Source: Comamonadaceae bacterium
GTDB taxonomy: Bacteria > Pseudomonadota > Gammaproteobacteria > Burkholderiales > Burkholderiaceae_C
NCBI GenBank assembly: GCA_947457975.1
Contig: CANGYC010000062.1
Location: 1 to 10,390 of the forward strand
DNA length: 10,390 bases
Direction: 5' to 3'
Both the position numbers and the translations under genes were made by a program. The notes under the pieces are model-generated. The model was not told the origin of the DNA. It saw only the letters and a list, made by a program, of their open reading frames with translations, and made no database searches. Below, piece after piece: positions 6,676-10,390 of this stretch; positions within the stretch are counted from its first letter, which is position 1, and every line of letters starts with the position of its first letter.

Positions 6676-7194
6676 TCAGAGTGGCCGGTTCTCGTCCGGA
6701 TCATGCGCCCGGTGCTGGGGCAGCAACAAGAGCACGGTGATCACGGGCCACAGCAGGGCCTGCAGCAAGGGCGCCAGCCAGAAGGACCAGCCGGGAAAGG
6801 CGTCGCCGCTGATGAGGCGAATGGCCAGGTCCAGAACGTGCGCGGCCATCAGCAGGGGGAGCACCTGGAGGGCCTGCGAGCTCACCGGGAACCACAGGAT
6901 GCGCCGGTGGACCATGATGGCCAGAAAGCTCAGCCCCGTGTAGACCAGCGCATGCTGGCCCAGCAGGCCTGCGCGGTGCACATCGACCAGCAGCCCGAAG
7001 ACAAACGCCGCCCCAATGCTGATGCGCAGCGGCTGGTGCACCGTCCAAAACACCAGCACCAAGGCCAGCAGGTCGGGGCGCCAGGGCTGCCGCCCCAGGG
7101 GCAGCATGTCCAGCAGCAAGGCAGCGCACAGGCTGAACCAGATGAAGGCCGGGCTGGCCGGCAGCAACAGGGGCTGCCCACTGCGCATGATCAT
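6676..7194 (-). CDS. mreD: Rod shape-determining protein MreD
   Basis: The 172-residue, very hydrophobic inner-membrane protein has five or six predicted helices, roughly 14-31, 40-52, 58-71, 82-95, 106-127 and 138-159. The conserved MreD segment GLLVDVHRAGLLGQHALVYT occupies 67-86. MreD links MreC to the elongation machinery, and its family is poorly conserved outside this motif. The ATG at 7194 overlaps the mreC stop codon (ATGA, 7191-7194). A full Shine-Dalgarno AAGGAGG at 7202-7208, 7 nt upstream and inside mreC, supports this start over the second ATG at 7188. It is the only gene of this operon with such a strong site. The charged C-terminus ends 10 bp before the preferred mrdA start. 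Confidence 0.93.
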   Translation of the reverse strand: MIMRSGQPLLLPASPAFIWFSLCAALLLDMLPLGRQPWRPDLLALVLVFWTVHQPLRISIGAAFVFGLLVDVHRAGLLGQHALVYTGLSFLAIMVHRRILWFPVSSQALQVLPLLMAAHVLDLAIRLISGDAFPGWSFWLAPLLQALLWPVITVLLLLPQHRAHDPDENRPL

Positions 7195-8135
7195 GGCTTG
7201 GCCTCCTTGCCACGGGGCGGGCCTTTGGGGGCCGCCTTGGCAGGTGCGGCTTCTTCCTTGGGCGGGCGGGCTGGCAATTGCGATGTCAGCGGCTGCAGCA
7301 CCAGCACATGGCGGGCGCCGCCGGGCAGGGCCAGGGGCTTGCAGTAAATGCGGGCAAAAGCGGTCTCCACCCGGCGCTCGATGCGGTCCACCTTGGCCAC
7401 GGGCAGGCCCGGGGGGTACACGCCGTCCACGCCGCTGGTGGTGAGCAGATCGCCCTCCTGAACGTCGGCGTTGCTGCCGGTAAAACGCAACTCCAGGCCG
7501 TCACCGCCGCCGGACGGGTCGCCGTAGGCCACGCTGCGCAGACCGGTGCGCACGTTCAACACGGGGATGGTGAGGTCGCGGTCCACCACCAGGGTGACTT
7601 CGCTGACCAGCGGGTGCACACGCGTGACCTGGCCGAGCACGCCGGCCGCGTCGATCACGGGCGAGCCCAGAGCCAGGCCAGCGAGCTGGCCCTTGTCGAT
7701 GATGACCTTGCGTGTGTAGGCATCGGCCGCTTCGTAAAGCACCTCGGCGGCGGTGGACGGCGTGGTGAGGCGCCCGCGCAATTCCAGCAACTGCCGCAGA
7801 CGCTGGTTCTCGATGTCGAGCTGCTCGACCTGGCCGCCGCGCAAGAGCTGGCGGGCCAGCTCACGGCGGGAGGTTTCGGCCTCGGACTGGGCCTGGCCGA
7901 GGCTGGCGAAATACTGGCCCACCGCCTGGCTGCCGCGCACCGGCTGCAGGGCCAGCCACTGGAAGGGATGCAGAAGTGTGACGACGGCAGAACGCAGGGG
8001 CTGCGTGATGCCAAAGCGGGCATCGGCCACCATCAGGAACAGTGCAAAGGCACTGAAGAACAGCAGCTTGGACAGCGCCGAGGGCCCTTGCTTGAAGAAA
8101 GGCGGGGGTGACCGGTCGAGCGTTCCAAGAGGCAT
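7191..8135 (-). CDS. mreC: Rod shape-determining protein MreC
   Basis: The 314-residue bitopic protein connects cytoplasmic MreB to periplasmic PBP2 and activates it. It has a short cytosolic N-terminus (MPLGTLDRSPPPFFKQGPSA), a single membrane helix (about 21-37), a periplasmic coiled coil (about 68-120) and the two-lobed beta domain (about 125-282). The latter holds KVIIDKGQLAGLALGSPV (143-160) and the conserved DLLTTSGVDGVYPPGLPVAKV (229-249). The last 30 or so residues are a Pro/Ala/Lys-rich tail that looks disordered. The start at 8135 matches the usual family beginning, though no good Shine-Dalgarno precedes it. It is 45 bp downstream of mreB, with a stem-loop in the gap, and overlaps mreD by 4 bp. 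Confidence 0.95.
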   Translation of the reverse strand: MPLGTLDRSPPPFFKQGPSALSKLLFFSAFALFLMVADARFGITQPLRSAVVTLLHPFQWLALQPVRGSQAVGQYFASLGQAQSEAETSRRELARQLLRGGQVEQLDIENQRLRQLLELRGRLTTPSTAAEVLYEAADAYTRKVIIDKGQLAGLALGSPVIDAAGVLGQVTRVHPLVSEVTLVVDRDLTIPVLNVRTGLRSVAYGDPSGGGDGLELRFTGSNADVQEGDLLTTSGVDGVYPPGLPVAKVDRIERRVETAFARIYCKPLALPGGARHVLVLQPLTSQLPARPPKEEAAPAKAAPKGPPRGKEAKP

Positions 8136-8141
8136 GGATCA

Positions 8142-8177
8142 GACAAGGCCCTGCGCCGCCGGTCGCGGCGACAAGGC
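8142..8177 (-). repeat. Stem-loop flanked by 8-bp direct repeats between mreB and mreC
   Basis: In the 45-bp gap, CGCCGC (8154-8159) and GCGGCG (8165-8170) form a perfect 6-bp stem around a 5-nt loop. It is bracketed by two direct copies of GACAAGGC (8142-8149 and 8170-8177). On the messenger it would lie about 20 nt before the mreC start. No T tract follows, so it is unlikely to be a full terminator. It could affect mRNA cutting or mreC translation and so the MreB:MreC ratio. That role is inferred. Confidence 0.35.
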
Positions 8178-8180
8178 AGC

Positions 8181-9290
<1,110 letters not shown>

Positions 9291-9366
9291 CACGTCCAGC
9301 CCAACAGGGCGCTTGGATCGCCTCCTTGGGCCATTCGGCGGCGCGCGGGGGCCGTTTCAGGGGAGG

Positions 9367-9380
9367 GCGGATAATACCGC
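9367..9380. promoter_or_regulatory. Symmetric AT-rich core with overlapping divergent -10-like boxes for mreB and gatC
   Basis: GCGG-ATAATA-CCGC is a perfect 4-bp dyad around the only clearly AT-rich spot in the 9225-9467 gap. Read on the minus strand it gives TATTAT (9376-9371), five of six matches to the -10 consensus, for mreB. Read on the plus strand it gives GATAAT (9370-9375), also five of six, for gatC. The two could not be occupied at once. Convincing -35 boxes are not visible at 16-18 bp in either direction. The promoter role is inferred. Confidence 0.4.
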
Positions 9381-9423
9381 AGCCCCTCGTACAAACCCCT
9401 TTTCCAAGGGCTTGCGGGGGCTG
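9380..9423 (+). repeat. Nested inverted repeat in the gatC leader
   Basis: CAGCCCC (9380-9386) pairs with GGGGCTG (9417-9423), and inside it CCCTT (9397-9401) pairs with AAGGG (9406-9410) around a 4-nt loop. If gatC transcription starts near 9382, most of this would fold at the 5' end of its messenger. On the opposite strand it overlaps where a mreB -35 region would be. It could be a leader hairpin or protein-binding dyad; no function can be assigned. Confidence 0.35.
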
Positions 9424-9467
9424 AATTTCCGCGCCTTTGCCGGCCCCCAGACACCGTTTGTCACCCC

Positions 9468-9767
9468 ATGGCCCTTACACCACAGGACGTCCAGCGCATC
9501 GCGCATCTGGCGCGCCTTGAACTCTCCGCCCCTGAGCAAGAAGCCTTGCTCGGTCAGCTCAACGGCTTCTTCGGCATCGTCGAGGCGATGAGCCAGGCGG
9601 CCACCGGGAACGTACAGCCCCTGTACACGCCCTTGTCCGCGGTGCAGGACGTCACCCTGCGCCTGCGCGAGGACGCGGTGACGGAAGCCGACGAGCGCGA
9701 GCGCAACCAGCGCAGCGCCCCGGCGGTGCAGGACGGGCTGTTCCTCGTGCCCAAGGTGATCGAATGA
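9468..9767 (+). CDS. gatC: Aspartyl/glutamyl-tRNA amidotransferase subunit C
   Basis: The 99-residue protein has the standard GatC length and pattern: [18 protein letters not shown] near the N-terminus (3-20), the central helix, [19 protein letters not shown] (53-71), and the terminal [10 protein letters not shown]. GatC wraps around the GatA-GatB interface and stabilises the complex that amidates Glu-tRNA(Gln) and Asp-tRNA(Asn) in the cytosol. The ATG at 9468 matches family starts, though no good Shine-Dalgarno precedes it. Its stop codon overlaps the gatA start by 4 bp, indicating coupled translation. It is divergent from mreB. Confidence 0.95.
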   Translation: MALTPQDVQRIAHLARLELSAPEQEALLGQLNGFFGIVEAMSQAATGNVQPLYTPLSAVQDVTLRLREDAVTEADERERNQRSAPAVQDGLFLVPKVIE

Positions 9768-10390
9768 GTGCAACATCTGCAAGCCTTTGTGACATGGGCG
9801 TGGCCGAACTGAGCAACGGCCTGGCGGCGGGCACTTTCTCCAGCGAGGACATCACGCGCGAATTGCTGGCGGGGCTGGCCGAGCGCGACCGGTTCGGTGC
9901 GTTCCTGGCCATCACCCCCGAAGACATGGCGCTGGCCGAAGCCCGGCGTGCCGATGCCCTGCGCCAAAAAGGCCAGGCCGGGCCGCTGACGGGCGTGCCC
10001 GTGGCGCACAAGGACATCTTCGTCACCGATTTCGAGCGCAGCGCGCTGCCTTCGACCGCCGGCTCGAAGATGCTGGCGGGCTACCAGAGCCCCTTCGACG
10101 CCAGCGTGGTGGCGCGCCTGGGCCCCGGTTCGCGAGACGGCCGGCTGCCTGGAGCGGGCATGGTGACGCTGGGCAAGCTCAACTGCGACGAGTTCGCCAT
10201 GGGCTCGGCCAACGAGAACTCTGCCTTCGGCCCCGCGCGCAATCCCTGGGACCTGAGCCGGGTGCCCGGGGGCTCCTCGGGCGGCTCCGCCGCGGCGGTG
10301 GCCGCGCGTCTGGTGCCGGCCGCCACGGGCACCGACACCGGGGGCTCCATCCGCCAGCCCGCGGCCTTCTGCGGGCTCACCGGCATCAAG
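9764..10390 (+). CDS. gatA: Aspartyl/glutamyl-tRNA amidotransferase subunit A, 5' part
   Basis: The first 209 residues of GatA are present; the frame runs off the window. GatA releases ammonia from glutamine and feeds it to GatB. The amidase triad is complete: Lys83 in AHKDIF, cis-Ser171 in [10 protein letters not shown] and nucleophile Ser195 in [10 protein letters not shown]. The ATG overlaps the gatC stop (ATGA, 9764-9767) and has AAGGTG at 9753-9758, 5 nt upstream. There are two unusual stretches: [13 protein letters not shown] (89-101), about four residues longer than usual, and [17 protein letters not shown] (118-134), about nine longer. In S. aureus GatA the catalytic Lys79 and cis-Ser154 are 75 residues apart; here the distance is 88. 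Flanking sequence is perfectly conserved, so the identity is certain. The extra residues are either lineage-specific loops or a local sequence problem. Confidence 0.95.
   Translation, partial: MSATSASLCDMGVAELSNGLAAGTFSSEDITRELLAGLAERDRFGAFLAITPEDMALAEARRADALRQKGQAGPLTGVPVAHKDIFVTDFERSALPSTAGSKMLAGYQSPFDASVVARLGPGSRDGRLPGAGMVTLGKLNCDEFAMGSANENSAFGPARNPWDLSRVPGGSSGGSAAAVAARLVPAATGTDTGGSIRQPAAFCGLTGIK

Noticed and set aside
6666..6704. Upstream ATG for mrdA at 6704
   Set aside because: It would overlap mreD by 29 bp with no ribosome site; the ATG at 6665 gives the usual PBP2 N-terminus. It cannot be fully excluded.

Overview
The window is high-GC DNA, by eye about two thirds G+C. Its gene content and order (gatCA divergent from mreBCD-mrdA, a Burkholderiales-type HemB terminus, an MreC beginning MPLGTLDRSPPP) point to a betaproteobacterium of the Burkholderiales, most likely Comamonadaceae. 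It looks like ordinary chromosome. I see no transposase, integrase, phage gene, CRISPR array, tRNA or rRNA.

Layout, left to right. (1) Positions 1-233 hold the 3' end of hemB (heme synthesis). (2) Two minus-strand genes follow: a dienelactone hydrolase family protein (297-980) and, upstream of it, a 2-hydroxychromene-2-carboxylate isomerase/kappa-GST-like protein (1022-1618). Their spacing suggests one small catabolic or detoxifying operon. (3) Divergent from it is a GMC flavoprotein oxidoreductase (1769-3514). (4) The 269-bp gap 3515-3783 contains what looks like a compact structured RNA of about 160 nt: a -10-like box, a long-range stem, two perfect hairpins and a strong intrinsic terminator. 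(5) A YfcA-like TSUP membrane transporter lies at 3784-4542. (6) On the minus strand, converging on the transporter and reading right to left, is the cell-elongation operon mreB (9224-8181), mreC (8135-7191), mreD (7194-6676) and mrdA/PBP2 (6665-4569). rodA, which often follows mrdA, is absent at the end. (7) The 243-bp region 9225-9467 carries overlapping -10-like boxes facing both ways, an inverted repeat and three 10-bp tandem repeats. (8) gatC (9468-9767) and the 5' part of gatA (9764 to the window end) encode two subunits of the tRNA-dependent amidotransferase.

The genes fall into three functional groups. MreB, MreC, MreD and PBP2 form the elongasome: a cytoskeletal filament, a bitopic scaffold, a membrane partner and a transpeptidase. 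GatC and GatA work with GatB (outside the window) to make Gln-tRNA(Gln) and/or Asn-tRNA(Asn). The dienelactone hydrolase, isomerase and GMC genes look like accessory metabolism of unknown substrate.

Most of the window is well-understood housekeeping. The points most worth a second look are the unannotated structured RNA at about 3551-3711, a gatA that carries about 13 extra residues between its catalytic Lys and cis-Ser, and the symmetric mreB/gatC promoter region.
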